Positions 46,115 through 57,919 of a DNA stretch of 64,000 bases are shown piece by piece. The number at the start of each line of letters is the position of its first letter. Positions within the stretch are counted from its first letter, which is position 1. The position numbers and the translations under genes are program-made. The stretch comes from Salinispora mooreana (GTDB lineage Bacteria > Actinomycetota > Actinomycetes > Mycobacteriales > Micromonosporaceae), in assembly GCF_000379065.1 (NCBI RefSeq), contig NZ_KB900614.1:2824492-2888491 (forward strand). The letters run 5' to 3'. The notes beneath the pieces are model-generated. The model searched no databases. It was not told the origin of the DNA and saw only the letters and a list, made by a program, of their open reading frames with translations.

Positions 46115-47533
46115 CTACGACCGTCGAAGCCCGCGCTCCGCCCCCTCGCTCAAGCCGAGCCGATCGCGTGGGCGTTGATCGCGGCGGACCAGCACCGCGA
46201 CGGTCAGCGCGGCGAGCGCCGCCGCACCAGCCATCGCCCAGAGCACGGTCCGCAGCCCGCTGGTGAAGCCGGGATCGGCGAGCCGACCCGCGGTGGTGCT
46301 CGCCAGCACCGCCCCGACGACCGCGATGGCGACGGTCTCACTCGCCAACCGCGCCGTGTTGATCATCCCGGCGCCGGTGCCAGCCCGATGCGGCGGGACG
46401 CTAGCGATGGCGAGCGCGTCGAGCAGCCCGACGGACAACCCGACGCCGGTACCGATAACAAGCAGCGGGCCGGCCAGGTCAGCCGGGCCGCTGGTCGGGG
46501 CGATCACCGTCGCCCACGCCGCCCCCGAGGCGACCGCCAGGACGGCGACGACGATCACCGTCGACGCCGACACCCACCGGGTCAGCGCCCCGGCGAGCAG
46601 CGGCAACGCCACCGTCGGTGCGGTCAGCAGAACCAGGGTCAGGCCGGCGGAGCTGGGCGTCAGCCCCACCACCGTGGTGAGGTACGACGGCAGGTACACC
46701 AGCAGCGGCACCAGGACCGAGACGACGGTGGCCGCCGCCAGACAGATGCCGACGAAACGCGGGGTGGCTAAGAGGTTCAGGTCGAACATCGGCTCGGGGT
46801 GGGATCGCTCCACCCGGACGAAGACCACGAGCAGAGCCACCGTCGCCGCGAAAGCGGCAACGATCCTCGGGTCGTCCCAGCCGTACGCCGGCCCCTGCAC
46901 GAAGCCAAAGATCAACAGCAGTAGTGCGGCGGTGAAGGAGACGATCCCGCCCCAGTCGAGCCGGCCCGCGTGCGGTTGACGCGACTCCGGCAGCCACGGA
47001 ACCGACAGCAGCACCGCCACCGCCACCAACGCGGGCACGGCGAACACCGCCCGCCACCCCAGAGAGTCGATCAGCAGCCCCGCGGTCGTCGGGCCGAAAG
47101 CCAGGCCAGCGCCGATGGCCATACCAAAGGCACTGAACGCGCGCATCCGAGCCCGCCCCTGAAAGGTGTTGGCCAGCAACGCCCCCGCGCTGGTCGCGGC
47201 GGCAGCCGCACCGACACCGGCGAGTGCGCGCAGCACATTCAGCAGGAGGACGTCGGCGGCGGTGCTCGCGAGCAACCCCGCCCCGGCGGAGATCGCAAGC
47301 CCGATGGCGTAGACCCGCCGCCGACCGAAAAGGTCGGCCAGGGCACCCGTGGCGAGCATGAAGCTGGCGAAGGTGGCGTTGTAGCCGTTGACCACCCACT
47401 GCGCCCCGGCCAGGTCCGTGTCGAGATCACGCCCGATCTCGGGCAACGCCACCGAGGCCCCGGTCAGCGAGAGCGGCAACGCGAAGGTCGACACCAGGAC
47501 GGCGACCAACACGACGACGCGTCGGTTCTGCAC
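46115..47533 (-). CDS. MFS transporter, DHA2-like
   Basis: The 472-aa protein has 14 helices, with motif A GALADLFGRRRVYAIGL, motif C-like FGMAIGAGLAFGPTTAGLLID and the DHA2 N-terminus LPLSLTGASVALPEIGRDL. GTG 47533 is the best start; a GGGGGAG run overlaps it closely. The frame upstream has no better start. Likely drug or metabolite efflux. No neighbouring regulator of the usual kind. Confidence 0.87.
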   Translation of the reverse strand: MQNRRVVVLVAVLVSTFALPLSLTGASVALPEIGRDLDTDLAGAQWVVNGYNATFASFMLATGALADLFGRRRVYAIGLAISAGAGLLASTAADVLLLNVLRALAGVGAAAAATSAGALLANTFQGRARMRAFSAFGMAIGAGLAFGPTTAGLLIDSLGWRAVFAVPALVAVAVLLSVPWLPESRQPHAGRLDWGGIVSFTAALLLLIFGFVQGPAYGWDDPRIVAAFAATVALLVVFVRVERSHPEPMFDLNLLATPRFVGICLAAATVVSVLVPLLVYLPSYLTTVVGLTPSSAGLTLVLLTAPTVALPLLAGALTRWVSASTVIVVAVLAVASGAAWATVIAPTSGPADLAGPLLVIGTGVGLSVGLLDALAIASVPPHRAGTGAGMINTARLASETVAIAVVGAVLASTTAGRLADPGFTSGLRTVLWAMAGAAALAALTVAVLVRRDQRPRDRLGLSEGAERGLRRS

Positions 47534-47621
47534 AGCTCCCCCATTCCGTTCGAGCCGCTCCAGGCTAGTGGCCGCGGTCCGGGCAGCCACAGGCCCGGGG
47601 GGCCCGAGCGGGTACGGGGAA

Positions 47622-47660
47622 GGTGCCGGCGGTCGCCCTACGACGACCGCCGCCAGCACC
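47622..47660 (-). terminator. hairpin terminator of the bfaAB operon
   Basis: GGTGC (47622-47626) and GGCGGTCG (47628-47635) pair with CGACCGCC (47644-47651) and GCACC (47656-47660), interrupted by a small internal bulge. It starts 4 bp after the bfaB stop. Confidence 0.6.
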
Positions 47661-47664
47661 GGAG

Positions 47665-49008
47665 TCAGGGCAGCCAGTCCGGCCGCAGCGGGTAACTCGT
47701 CACCCCCTCAGCGCTGGTCCGCGTCGCCAGCACCTGGTGTAGCTGGATGGCGTTACGCTCGAACGACATCCGGGATCCGGCCATGTACAAACCCCAGACC
47801 CGGGCGGTTCCCGCGCCCACCTCGCCGATGCAGAAGTCCCAGTTCGCCACGAGGTTGCGGCACCAGGCCGCGAGCGTCAACGCGTAGTGGCGGCGCAGGT
47901 TCTCCTCGTGCTGCACCTCCAAACCCACGTCGTGGATCTCGGAGAGCACCCGCCCCGGCCCGGCCAACTCGCCATCCGGAAAGACATACCGGTCGATGAA
48001 CGCGCCGGAGCGGTGCGGCGCGCGGTTGTCGGCGCGGGTGATGCAGTGGTTGAGCAACCGGCCGTCGGGCCGCAGCCGATCCCGGAGCGAGCCGAAGTAC
48101 TCCGGATAGTTGCGCACCCCGATATGTTCGGTCAATCCGATCGAGGACACCACGTCGAACTGCTCCCGCGGCGTGTCCCGGTAGTCGAGGTACCGCACCT
48201 CGGCCAGCCCGGTCAGCCCCTCCCGCTCGATCGCGGCCTGCGCCCACTCGGCCTGCGCTCTGGACAGGGTCACCCCGAGCGCCTGGACGCCGTACTCGCG
48301 GGCCACGTGCCGGACCATGCCGCCCCACCCGCAGCCCACATCCAGCAGCCGCATCCCGGACCTGACCGCGAGCTTCTGCGCCACCAGGTCGTACTTGGCC
48401 GCCTGCGCCGTCTCCAGCGAGTCCTGCGGCGAGCGGAACAGCGCGCAGGTGTACGTCATCGACTCCCCGAGCACCTTCTCGTAGAAGGCGTTCGACACGT
48501 CGTAGTGGTGCGAGATCGCGCTGCTGTCCCGGATCCGGGAGTGGCGCAGCCCGCCCAACACCCGCTTCCACCGGGGCACCGCCTCCTGGGGCGGAGGTGG
48601 CGGCGGCAGCAGCCGCTCCCAACCCAGGCCCCGGACCAGGGCCAGGGCCTCGGGCACCGGCGGGATCCGCAACCGCACCTCGTCCTTGAGGACCCGCAGC
48701 GCCTCGTACGGATCACCCGGATGCACCCCGGACAGGCCAAGGTCGCCGCTGACATACGCCCGGGCCATCCCCAGGTCACCCGGGGCAGTCAGCAGGTAGG
48801 ACAGGCCGCGCGGGGAGCGGATGGCGAGGGTGATGCCGGCGTCGGCCGGGCCGACGGAGCTACCGTCGTACCCGGTGATCCGTACCGGTAGGGGCTCGGT
48901 GGTCAGCGCCCGGATGACATCGGCCAGGGTTCGGGCCTGACCGCGGCCCACCCGTGGCGGGGTCGCGGGGACGCTCGCCGCCTGCTGCTGTCGATCGATC
49001 AGACTCAT
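47665..49008 (-). CDS. bfaB: S-adenosylmethionine-dependent fatty acyl methylene transferase (cyclopropane synthase family)
   Basis: The 447-aa CFA-synthase family enzyme has SAM motif LLDVGCGWGGMVRHVAREYG, the YDVSNAFYEKVLGESMTYTCALF block, and the bicarbonate-site Glu in GLTEHIGVRNYPEYF. The paired oxidoreductase gene (4-bp ATGA overlap) shows this is the tuberculostearic-type branch: it adds a methylene at C10 of oleoyl chains, giving 10-methylene, instead of forming a cyclopropane. Names bfaB and tmsB have been used. N-terminal about 130 residues are the lipid-binding domain. Confidence 0.88.
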   Translation of the reverse strand: MSLIDRQQQAASVPATPPRVGRGQARTLADVIRALTTEPLPVRITGYDGSSVGPADAGITLAIRSPRGLSYLLTAPGDLGMARAYVSGDLGLSGVHPGDPYEALRVLKDEVRLRIPPVPEALALVRGLGWERLLPPPPPPQEAVPRWKRVLGGLRHSRIRDSSAISHHYDVSNAFYEKVLGESMTYTCALFRSPQDSLETAQAAKYDLVAQKLAVRSGMRLLDVGCGWGGMVRHVAREYGVQALGVTLSRAQAEWAQAAIEREGLTGLAEVRYLDYRDTPREQFDVVSSIGLTEHIGVRNYPEYFGSLRDRLRPDGRLLNHCITRADNRAPHRSGAFIDRYVFPDGELAGPGRVLSEIHDVGLEVQHEENLRRHYALTLAAWCRNLVANWDFCIGEVGAGTARVWGLYMAGSRMSFERNAIQLHQVLATRTSAEGVTSYPLRPDWLP

Positions 49009-50387
49009 GCTCGTGCTACCGCCTTCTCGTACAGTCCGGTTAGCCGGTGAGCCGGGTCGTAGCGGTCCTTGACCGCCCGCCAGGTGTCGCCGCCGTAGAG
49101 CCGGTCGAACACCTCCCGGTCGTAGTACGCGTCGGAGTAGAGCGACTTGTGCCCGCCAAGCTCCGACACCCTGCGTTCGATCGCCCGGTTCATGTCGCCG
49201 TCGGCGGCACCCCCGGCGATCGGCACGCTTCCCCAGAACCCAATATTCACGTAGTTCTGCCCCGGCCGCAGCGGATACAGCGGCCACGACCGGGCCGATC
49301 CCGGCCCGGTTGGTTCCCGCAGCCGCAACGGGCAGAGCCAGACCGGGGTCATCCGCACGGCGGTGGCGAACCAGCGCAGGAACTCGGCGGCGCGCTCCAG
49401 GGGGATCTCCACGTCCTGCACCACCCGTTCGCGCGCCGGCTGACCGCGCCAGCGGTCGATCCGGGCGGCCACCTGATGCCGGTGCTCCAACCGGACCAGC
49501 CGGTGGTAGACATCGCTGCGCCGCCAGCGCGCCGGCCAGATCCGGCGCAGCACCGGGTGCTGCGCCCCGAACGCCGCGGAGCACCAGAACCAGTCGGTGT
49601 CCCAGCGCCACAGGTAGTCGTGCCCGGTCAGCGCATCCTGGGTGTGTTGCTGCAACGACCGGTAGTAGATCTCCTGACCGGTGTAGTCGCTGACCGGCCC
49701 GGCGTCGTCGGTGAAGGTGGCGAGCACCAGGTACGCCTCATCCGGGCTGAACATCACCCCGTCCATCGCGTCCACCGCCACGCCGGCCCAGGAGCGGGTG
49801 GCGATGACCTCGGCGATCGCGTCGGCAAGCTCCTCCAGCCGGTTGAACCGCACATTGTGCAGCGCGACCTGCCGGCCGATCGGTTGTAACTCGATCCGCA
49901 GCCGGGTCGCGTAGCCGAGGCTGCCCAACGAGTTGGGGAAGGTGGCGAACAGGTCGGCGTGTTCCCCCTCCGGCCGAGCGGTGATGATCTCCCCGGCCCC
50001 GGTGAGCACGTCCAGCTCGGTCACCGACTCGTGCGGCAGCCCGTTGCGGAACGACGTGGACTCGATCCCCAGGCCGGTGACCGCCCCGCCGAGGGTGATG
50101 GTGCGTAACTGCGGCACCACCAGCGGCATCAGCCCGTGCGGCAGGGTCGCGTCAACCAGGTCCTCGTACGTGCACATGCCCTGTACGTCAGCGGTGCGGG
50201 CCACCGGGTCAACGTGGAGGACACCGTCGAGGCCACTGACATCAAGGCCCGGCGCGCGGAGTGCCGCGCGCGGGCGAAACAGGTTGGAGGTGTGTTTGGC
50301 GAGCCGAACCGGCTGTCCCGGCCGCACCGCCGCGTACGAGCGCCGGAGCTGGACCACCGCCTGATCATGATCACGCACGGCATTCAT
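49005..50387 (-). CDS. bfaA: FAD-binding oxidoreductase reducing 10-methylene fatty acids
   Basis: The 460-aa VAO/PCMH-type flavoprotein is akin to DHCR24: VVPQLRTITLGGAVTGLGIESTSFRNGLPHESV (FAD fold), SLGSLGYATRLRIELQPI and a C-terminal domain with YVNIGFWGSVP. With bfaB it reduces 10-methylene to 10-methyl (tuberculostearic) fatty acids using NADPH. ATG 50387. First gene of the operon; no further tms gene is present. Confidence 0.87.
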   Translation of the reverse strand: MNAVRDHDQAVVQLRRSYAAVRPGQPVRLAKHTSNLFRPRAALRAPGLDVSGLDGVLHVDPVARTADVQGMCTYEDLVDATLPHGLMPLVVPQLRTITLGGAVTGLGIESTSFRNGLPHESVTELDVLTGAGEIITARPEGEHADLFATFPNSLGSLGYATRLRIELQPIGRQVALHNVRFNRLEELADAIAEVIATRSWAGVAVDAMDGVMFSPDEAYLVLATFTDDAGPVSDYTGQEIYYRSLQQHTQDALTGHDYLWRWDTDWFWCSAAFGAQHPVLRRIWPARWRRSDVYHRLVRLEHRHQVAARIDRWRGQPARERVVQDVEIPLERAAEFLRWFATAVRMTPVWLCPLRLREPTGPGSARSWPLYPLRPGQNYVNIGFWGSVPIAGGAADGDMNRAIERRVSELGGHKSLYSDAYYDREVFDRLYGGDTWRAVKDRYDPAHRLTGLYEKAVARA

Positions 50388-50526
50388 GAGATCACTTTAC
50401 GCCCAGGCGGGGTCCAGACAATGGATGTCCACGGTGGCCGATCCGGACGTGTCAACCCGGGCCGGATGGGCCCGATCGGCGCAGCGACGCGGCGACGACC
50501 CCCGGCAGCGGTGGCAGTTCGGCTGA

Positions 50527-50561
50527 CCGGCTACCCGGCTACCCGGCTACCCGGCTACCCG
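50527..50561. repeat. 8-bp microsatellite (CCGGCTAC x4)
   Basis: Four perfect head-to-tail copies plus CCG. The repeat spans the stop codon of the DinB-like gene (minus strand), whose last residues RVAG and TAG stop come from it. Slippage would shift the frame only at the extreme C-terminus. Confidence 0.95.
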
Positions 50562-51014
50562 AAGCATTCTGAGCTGGGCCTGGTGTTTGGGGAGGTGGAC
50601 CCGGGCGTGCAGGTCCAACACCCGCCCCCAGGGCAGCGGGCCGTCCACGTCGAGGTCGTAGCCCTCCCGCAGGTGAGTGTCGACCGGTGTGCCGGCCGCC
50701 GGGCCGAGCCGGTCAACCAGGGCCACCAGCCGCCCACTGGTGGTGCGCAACCGGGCATCCAGCCCGTCGAGACCACCGAGCTCGGCGACCAGTGCATCGA
50801 CCTGGGGCCGGTGCACCGTCTCGAGGTCGTAGTAGGCGAACGGCGAGCCGGCGAGGACCGCCTCGGTCGCCTCGATCATCAGCTCGTCGTTCGCGACGAG
50901 ATGGGCGACGATCTGCGCAGCGTCGAGCTGCCCCTGCGGCGCCGGGCCGAAACCGCCCGCGGCCACCTCCGCGAGCAACTCGTCGTAGGCCCGCCCCAGC
51001 CCTGCGCTGTCCAC
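50547..51014 (-). CDS. DinB/mycothiol-dependent maleylpyruvate isomerase-fold protein
   Basis: The 155-aa four-helix bundle protein has a His in AAQIVAHLVANDELMIEA and a second pair in RVLDLHARVHLPKHQAQL, positions of metal ligands in DinB proteins. Actinobacterial members act as thiol-S-transferases (bacillithiol or mycothiol). Substrate unknown. GTG start. C-terminus lies in a microsatellite. Confidence 0.82.
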   Translation of the reverse strand: MDSAGLGRAYDELLAEVAAGGFGPAPQGQLDAAQIVAHLVANDELMIEATEAVLAGSPFAYYDLETVHRPQVDALVAELGGLDGLDARLRTTSGRLVALVDRLGPAAGTPVDTHLREGYDLDVDGPLPWGRVLDLHARVHLPKHQAQLRMLRVAG

Positions 51015-51068
51015 GCCTGCCAGTCAAACCCGCGACGCGCCGGTCCGCGTCACGTTCCAGCTCGGTGT

Positions 51069-51677
51069 TCACCCGGACGGGTGGTCGACGGCAGTTGGGC
51101 CGAGCCGGGCGAGCGCGGCGTCGAGGGCGACGCGCTGCGCCGCCGCGGAGTAGGTGGCCGGGTCGATGGCGGTCAGCGTGTTCAGCCCCTCGGCCAGGGC
51201 GACCAGCCCGGTGGCGGCGGACGCGCAGTCCGCCGCGGGCCAGTCGGGCCGGACCGCGGCGACCAATCCCCGAACCCGATCAACGAACCGGCGGTTGTAG
51301 CCGCGGTGCAGCTCGGCCAGGACCGGGTCGGCCAAAGCGGCGGCCAGGAACCCCACCCACACCCGCGCCTCCTCCTGGCGCTCCGTGGTCGGGGCGGCGG
51401 CGTGGAGCAGCACGGCGCGCAGCGCCGCGCTGGGCGTGTCGGCGGCGGCCTGTACGGCGTCGGCCCGCTGTCCGGTGCGCTGGTGAAGCAGCTCGCGCGC
51501 GTGCACCAGCAGGGCCTGCTTGTCGGCGAAGGTGTGCAGCACCATCCCGGTGGTGCAGCCGGCCCGCTCTGCGACGGCACGCAGGGTGAGACCGGGCAGG
51601 CCGCGTTCGGCGAGCACTGACCAGGTGGCCGCCGACAGGCGTTGCCGCTGGTCAACCCGGTCACGTCGGCTGGCCAT
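51069..51677 (-). CDS. TetR-family transcriptional regulator
   Basis: The 202-aa protein has an N-terminal TetR HTH (ERGLPGLTLRAVAERAGCTTGMVLHTFADKQALL) and a ligand domain of eight or so helices, BetI-like. It is divergent from a GNAT gene; a palindrome CGTTACGGTAACG between them is the probable operator, so it likely represses itself and the acetyltransferase. GGAGGG precedes the ATG. Confidence 0.92.
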   Translation of the reverse strand: MASRRDRVDQRQRLSAATWSVLAERGLPGLTLRAVAERAGCTTGMVLHTFADKQALLVHARELLHQRTGQRADAVQAAADTPSAALRAVLLHAAAPTTERQEEARVWVGFLAAALADPVLAELHRGYNRRFVDRVRGLVAAVRPDWPAADCASAATGLVALAEGLNTLTAIDPATYSAAAQRVALDAALARLGPTAVDHPSG

Positions 51678-51742
51678 CCACCCTCCCCGGTACGCTCCAT
51701 CCGGCAGGCCCCGCGTCCTCTGCGCCGGCCCCCACTCTCGTA

Positions 51743-51770
51743 GCGTACGTTACGGTAACGCATGTTACGA
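51743..51770. promoter_or_regulatory. TetR-type operator candidate
   Basis: A perfect 13-bp dyad CGTTACGGTAACG (51748-51760) with a further GTTACG half-site at 51764-51769 lies in the 106-bp divergent space between the TetR gene and the GNAT gene. Confidence 0.7.
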
Positions 51771-51783
51771 ACCAGGAGGGCAC

Positions 51784-52239
51784 GTGATCTCCGTCCACCC
51801 CGAACCGTGGGAGTCCACCGACAGCACCCGGCTGCGCGCCGCGCAGCGCGCCGAGTTGGACGCGCGCTACCGCAGCGACGACCACGAGCCCGGCGCCCCA
51901 CCCACCGCCGACAGCGTCCCCGTCTTCCTCGTCGCCCGCGACCACGACGGCACCGCGCTCGGCTGCGGTGGCCTCCGCTTCCTCTCCACCGAATCCGCCG
52001 AGATCAAACGGATGTACGTCGAGCCGAGCGCCCGCGGCACCGGCGTCGCGACCGCCATCCTGCAAGCCCTGGAGGACGCCGCCCGCACCGCCGGCGTACG
52101 GACCCTGCTGCTGGAGACCGGCCCCGCCCAACCCGACGCGATCCGCTTCTACGAACGCGAGGGCTACCACCGCATCGCGAACTTCGGCCCGTACCAGGAC
52201 GAGTCACTCTCCGTCTGCTACGCCCGCGAACTGGCCTGA
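51784..52239 (+). CDS. GNAT-family N-acetyltransferase
   Basis: The 151-aa GNAT: MYVEPSARGTGVATAILQALEDAA is the acetyl-CoA loop, and FYEREGYHRIANFGPYQDESLSVCY the C-terminal strand-helix. GTG 51784 follows AGGAGG by 4 nt. Homologues of this size acetylate small amines or amino acids; substrate unknown. Divergent from TetR; aldo-keto reductase follows 20 bp later. Confidence 0.9.
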   Translation: MISVHPEPWESTDSTRLRAAQRAELDARYRSDDHEPGAPPTADSVPVFLVARDHDGTALGCGGLRFLSTESAEIKRMYVEPSARGTGVATAILQALEDAARTAGVRTLLLETGPAQPDAIRFYEREGYHRIANFGPYQDESLSVCYARELA

Positions 52240-52259
52240 CCCGGTCGGCAGCTACTCTC

Positions 52260-53255
<996 letters not shown>

Positions 53256-53339
53256 CACCGGCCCGTGGTCTCCAACACGTTTCCCCCTCTCCACGATCGC
53301 GGAAGCTAACCTGCCGCATTGCCTGAGACCGTCAGTGTC

Positions 53340-54482
53340 ATGCACGAGAACAACGCACTCACCCCGTTCCGCATCGACATCTCACCGGCCGACCTCGACG
53401 ACCTGCGTAACCGGCTGGCCCACACCCGCTGGCCCAACCCGGTGCCCGGCCGTGACGACCGCACCGACTTCAGCCGCGGCATCCCGCTGGCATACCTGAA
53501 GGAACTCGCCGAGTACTGGCACGACGGGTTCGACTGGCGCGCGCAGGAGGCGAAACTCAACGAGCACGAACAGGTCACCACGGTCGTCAACGGTCAGACG
53601 TTCCACATCGTCCACGTTCGATCGACGAACCCGCACGCCACCCCGCTGGTCCTGAACCACGGCTGGCCCGGCTCGTTCGTCGAGTACCAGCAGCTCATTC
53701 CGCTGCTGACCGACGAGTTCCACGTGGTCATCCCGTCGCTGCCCGGCTTCGGCTTCTCCACCCCGCTGTCCGGGACCGGCTGGGAGTTGGCGCAGACCGC
53801 GAAGGCCTATGCCGAGATCATGACCCGCCTGGGCTACGAGAGGTTCGCCGCCCACGGCACCGACATCGGTTCGGGCACCACCGGCCGCCTCGCCGCCGAC
53901 TACCCGGAGCGGGTCATCGGCACGCACCTCGGCTTCGACCCCCTCCTGCTCGGGTTGGTCGGCGACAAGTTCCCCTACCCCGAGGGCCTCGCCGAAGACG
54001 AAATCGCCCAGATCGAGGCGGCACGCACCGAGGGCTCAGCCGATCGCGGGTACCTCCTGATGCACAACCACCGCCCCGACACCATCGGCGCGGCCCTCAC
54101 CGACTCGCCGGTCGGTCAGCTCGCGTGGATCGCCGAAAAGTTCAAGACCAGAACCAACGGCAGCTACCAGACCCCGGACGAGTCGGTCGACCGCGACCAA
54201 CTCCTCACCAACATCAGCCTCTACTGGTTCACCCGCAGCGGCGAATCAAGCGCACAGTTCTACTACGAGGCCGAACACTCCGACCTCGACCTGGTCATGG
54301 CCACCCACGTACCGACCGGATGGGCCGTGTTCAACACCCACCCACTCCTACGCCGCGCGATGGACCCGGGGAAGGCAATCAGCCACTGGAGCGAATTCCC
54401 CGAAGGCGGCCACTTCCCCGCAATGGATGCCACCGAGCTACTCGCCAACGACATCCACACCTTCTTTCGCAGCATCTCCTAA
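53340..54482 (+). CDS. epoxide hydrolase (alpha/beta hydrolase with EHN domain)
   Basis: The 380-aa enzyme has the N-terminal EHN region (PFRIDISPADLDDLRNRLAHTRWPNP), oxyanion HGWPGSFVEY, nucleophile Asp in AAHGTDIGSG, and His in EGGHFPAMDATELLANDIHTFF. Tyr pair for epoxide activation likely in LYWFTRSGESSAQFYYE. Microsomal epoxide hydrolase type; substrate unknown. The frame extends 21 nt further to a TTG; I prefer ATG 53340. Confidence 0.92.
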   Translation: MHENNALTPFRIDISPADLDDLRNRLAHTRWPNPVPGRDDRTDFSRGIPLAYLKELAEYWHDGFDWRAQEAKLNEHEQVTTVVNGQTFHIVHVRSTNPHATPLVLNHGWPGSFVEYQQLIPLLTDEFHVVIPSLPGFGFSTPLSGTGWELAQTAKAYAEIMTRLGYERFAAHGTDIGSGTTGRLAADYPERVIGTHLGFDPLLLGLVGDKFPYPEGLAEDEIAQIEAARTEGSADRGYLLMHNHRPDTIGAALTDSPVGQLAWIAEKFKTRTNGSYQTPDESVDRDQLLTNISLYWFTRSGESSAQFYYEAEHSDLDLVMATHVPTGWAVFNTHPLLRRAMDPGKAISHWSEFPEGGHFPAMDATELLANDIHTFFRSIS

Positions 54483-55673
<1,191 letters not shown>

Positions 55674-55954
55674 CCGGCGAGCGGCCCCGCCATGATCCGT
55701 AATTCGGCGGTCTGCCCTCGAACGCACGGCCGACGCCACGAACAACTCGATGGCGCTGTCTCCTTCGGCGACCCGCTTCGCGAACTCGGAAACAATCATT
55801 GACGTCGGTGGGAAGGCGACCATCTCGATCGCACGGGCCGCCGACAGAACGTGCCTCCTGTACGGGGAGCCTCGATGGCACCGGCGTCGCCGAGGACCTC
55901 GAATCCAGTCGACACTCGCCAATTTGATCCCGAGGTCAGCACGCTGACAGCATC
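55674..55954. other. 281-bp spacer, possibly degraded coding sequence
   Basis: No intact gene. On the minus strand a frame reads IEMVAFPPTSMIVSEFAKRV without a proper start or partner; it could be a relic. This marks the border between ordinary chromosome and the mobile-element region. Confidence 0.3.
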
Positions 55955-56788
55955 GTGGGCGTGACGTGGAATATCGGGGTGTTGACCGTCGCGGACCTTC
56001 CGCAGTGCCTCGCTTTGGCACAGGAGCGGGGGTGGCCTGCCGAGGAAGGAAAGTGGCGTCTGCTGTTCGAACTGGGCACCGTGTGGGGTGCCCGGGATGA
56101 CAGTGGGGATGTGGTCGGCACGGCGATCGTGACCCGTTATGGGACCTCGCTAGCGGTACTCAGCATGGTGCTGGTCGCCTCGCGACACGGCGGCCAGGGA
56201 CTGGGCCGACAGCTCGTGACCCAGGCCCTGGCGACAACCCGCACGCGGACAGCAGCACTGTTCGCGACCGAAGCGGGCCGTCCCTTGTACGAGAAGTTCG
56301 GTTTCACTGCCGTCGAGGATTTGCACACATACGTCGGAAGCGTCCCCGGCCATGCGACGGCGTGCTCCCGGCCGGCCACGCCGGAGGATGTCCCAGCGAT
56401 CGCGGCACTCGACGCCGCGATCGTGGGCGCCCCGCGCGGGGAGCTGGTGCAACGGCTATTGTCGTTCGCCACCCGACTGCACGTGGTGGAGCTCGACGAC
56501 GACATTGTCGGGTATGGCGCGGCGTGGCGGAACCTCGGCCAGCTGATGATCGGGCCGGTGGTGGCGGCGGATCGTCGGGCTGCGGCGACGCTGATTGGTG
56601 ATCTTGCCCATGGTTCGGGAGGGTCCGTTCGGGTCGATCTGCTCGATCACGAAAGAGAGTTGCGTGACTGGGTGGAGAGCGCCGGAGCCACGCTGCGAGG
56701 CAGCACCACGCTGATGGTCTCCGGATCGTCAGCGTTTCCGGGAGATCGCGGCCGATGGTTCAGCCCAGTGATGCAGGCGCTCGCCTAG
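55955..56788 (+). CDS. double-domain GNAT acetyltransferase
   Basis: The 277-aa protein has a first GNAT domain (about 1-130; LVASRHGGQGLGRQLVTQAL is the acetyl-CoA loop, YEKFGF the end) and a second, Acetyltransf_18-type half (about 135-275) with weaker motifs. GTG 55955. The stop TAG lies at the left end of the IS630 insertion: TA is the duplicated target and G the first IS base. Without the IS the flanking G would restore the same TAG, so the protein is intact. Confidence 0.88.
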   Translation: MGVTWNIGVLTVADLPQCLALAQERGWPAEEGKWRLLFELGTVWGARDDSGDVVGTAIVTRYGTSLAVLSMVLVASRHGGQGLGRQLVTQALATTRTRTAALFATEAGRPLYEKFGFTAVEDLHTYVGSVPGHATACSRPATPEDVPAIAALDAAIVGAPRGELVQRLLSFATRLHVVELDDDIVGYGAAWRNLGQLMIGPVVAADRRAAATLIGDLAHGSGGSVRVDLLDHERELRDWVESAGATLRGSTTLMVSGSSAFPGDRGRWFSPVMQALA

Positions 56789-57919
56789 TGTCCTGAGTCG
56801 TTAATTCGGCGGCAGATAGTAGGCTGTCGGTATGGCTGGTCGTCCGCGTGGTGTGGTGGAACTGACTGATGACGAGCGTGCGTGTCTGAGCCGGTGGGCG
56901 CGGCGGGGTAAGTCGTCGCAGGCGTTGGTGCTGCGGTCGAAGATCGTGTTGTTGTGCGCCGACGGCCTGGTGAACACGCACGTCGCGCAGCGGCTTGGGG
57001 TGTCGCGGGACATGGTAGGCAAGTGGCGTAGTCGGTTCCTGGCGCGTCGGTTGGAGGGCCTTGTTGACGAGCCTCGGCCCGGGGCGCCTCGTCGGATCAG
57101 CGACGACCGGGTCGAGGAGGTGATCGTCAAAACCCTCGAACAGCAGCCGGCCAATCAGGACAGTCACTGGTCGACCCGGTCTATGGCGCGCGAGACCGGG
57201 CTGTCACAGACGGCGGTGTCGCGGATCTGGCGGGCATTCGGTCTCAAGCCGCATCTGGTCGACACCTGGAAGTTGTCGGCTGACCCGATGTTCGTGGAGA
57301 AGGTCCGTGACGTGGTGGGCCTGTACCTGGATCCGCCGGTCAAGGCGATGGTGCTGTGCGTCGACGAGAAATCGCAGATGCAGGCCTTGGAGCGGACCCG
57401 GCCGATGCTGCCGATGATGCCCACCGTCCCCGCGCGGCAGACCCACGACTACGTCCGTCACGGCGTGGCCAGCCTGTTCGCCGCGTTCGACCCGGCAACA
57501 GGCAAGGTCATCGGCCAGTTGCACCGCCGGCACCGCCATCAGGAGTTCCTGAAGTTCCTGAAGGTCATCGACGCCAACACCCCCGCCGACGTGGACCTGC
57601 ACCTGGTGCTGGACAACTACGCCACCCACAAGACCCCGGCCGTGCACCGCTGGCTGGCCGCGCACCCCCGCTTCCACCTGCACTTCACCCCGACATCAGC
57701 ATCCTGGCTCAACCTCGTAGAGCGCTGGTTCGCCGAACTGACCAACCGCAAACTCCGCCGGTCAAGCCACCGCAGCCTCGCCGACCTCGAAACCGACGTA
57801 CAGACCTGGATCGAGGCATGGAACACCGACCCGAAACCGTTCGTCTGGACCAGAACCGCAGACGAGATCCTCAACAGCCTCGCCACATACTGTGGTCGAA
57901 CTAACGACTCAGGACACTA
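56786..57919 (+). mobile_element. IS630-family insertion sequence
   Basis: Terminal inverted repeats of 23 bp with one mismatch (TAGTGTCCTGAGTCG...) at 56786-56808 and 57897-57919, including the TA target dinucleotide duplicated at both ends, the rule for IS630/Tc1 elements. One transposase gene fills the element. Near-perfect ends suggest it is still functional or recently inserted. Confidence 0.95.

Noticed and set aside
51520..51783. N-terminal extension of the GNAT gene at 51784
   Set aside because: The frame stays open upstream only because it overlaps the TetR gene on the other strand; AGGAGG sits right before GTG 51784.
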